Positions 24,544-24,665 of a stretch of 24,665 bases of DNA are shown one piece after another. The DNA lies in NCBI GenBank assembly GCA_964439135.1, contig CAYTNN010000047.1:1-24665 (forward strand), read 5' to 3'. The notes beneath the pieces are model-generated. The model saw only the letters and a program-made list of their open reading frames with translations. It made no database searches and was not told where the DNA came from. Both the position numbers and the translations under genes were made by a program. This stretch comes from JAFGPJ01 sp964439135. Its GTDB lineage: Bacteria; Planctomycetota; Phycisphaerae; Sedimentisphaerales; Anaerobacaceae. Position 1 is the stretch's first letter, and the number at the start of each line of letters is the position of its first letter.

Positions 24544-24665
24544 TTGGCTCCATTCGTCTTATTTAGAATTTAGAGCTTCGTCATATGGACTCTCTATGGA
24601 GTGCTTAGAGTTTCCGGCCGAAGGCCGGCATATTGGCTTTGTTTGGCTTTGAATTGGGTTTGTTT
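24544..24665. other. Right edge, non-coding as far as seen
   Basis: This stretch contains the palindrome CCGGCCGAAGGCCGG (24614-24628) and a TTTGGCTTTG-rich tail. No gene can be supported. A gene running past the window edge cannot be excluded. Confidence 0.4.

Noticed and set aside
1..24665. tRNA, rRNA or transposase genes
   Set aside because: None of the intergenic regions shows a cloverleaf or rRNA signature, and no transposase motif was found in any frame I read.

Overview
The window looks like a piece of a metagenome-assembled planctomycete genome, most plausibly from the Phycisphaerae/Sedimentisphaerales side. This rests on gene content, not on a marker gene. It holds a prepilin-like protein with the H-X9-DG motif, large secreted beta-helix proteins (one with the Planctomycetes-typical tail and GLUG repeats), LL-diaminopimelate aminotransferase, a FolK-deoxynucleoside kinase fusion, and many short palindromic repeats. 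A run of exactly 100 Ns (16741-16840) is a scaffolding gap. No rRNA, tRNA, CRISPR array or transposase gene was seen.

Layout. (1) 1-3540, plus strand: the 3' part of a giant RHS/YD-repeat protein that enters from the left edge. Its domain order is unusual: an RHS core and 'DPSG' end come first, then about 500 residues of other sequence, then a second RHS start and YD repeats that stop without a core. (2) 8815-3680, minus strand: a compact three-gene operon of secreted proteins. These are a Tat-signal protein of the fucose/arabinose isomerase-like fold, a 902-residue beta-helix protein resembling GH141-type glycosidases, and a pilin-like H-X9-DG protein. (3) 8816-9405: a divergent intergenic region crowded with palindromes. 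(4) 9406-11771, plus strand: four closely spaced small genes. They encode an unknown one-span membrane protein, a membrane-anchored gluzincin of the peptidase-MA type (HEATH...WAEEG), a DUF2007-like protein with a zinc ribbon, and an exported coiled-coil protein. (5) 11873-15316: a secreted beta-helix/GLUG protein behind a near-consensus promoter. (6) 15521-16135: WrbA. (7) 16415-17351: an exported beta-propeller-like protein broken by the assembly gap.

(8) 17555-24355: a housekeeping run on the plus strand. It contains dapL (lysine/peptidoglycan), folK fused to a deoxynucleoside kinase (folate and nucleotide salvage), panC and panD (pantothenate/CoA), two tandem lgt genes (lipoprotein lipidation) and a rhomboid protease. 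dapL and folK-dnk overlap by one base, and the two lgt genes are 3 bases apart. (9) 24418-24543, minus strand: a 41-codon open frame that looks like the C-terminal half of an AP2 DNA-binding domain.

The most notable signals are the permuted/tandem RHS architecture, the exported sugar-isomerase-like protein in a glycan-type operon, a palindromic element that supplies the last 11 codons and stop of folK-dnk, tandem lgt paralogues differing at a normally conserved position, and three families of short palindromic repeats placed at gene borders and in leaders. Two promoters share the same TTGAC(A/G)-N17-TAGAAT form.
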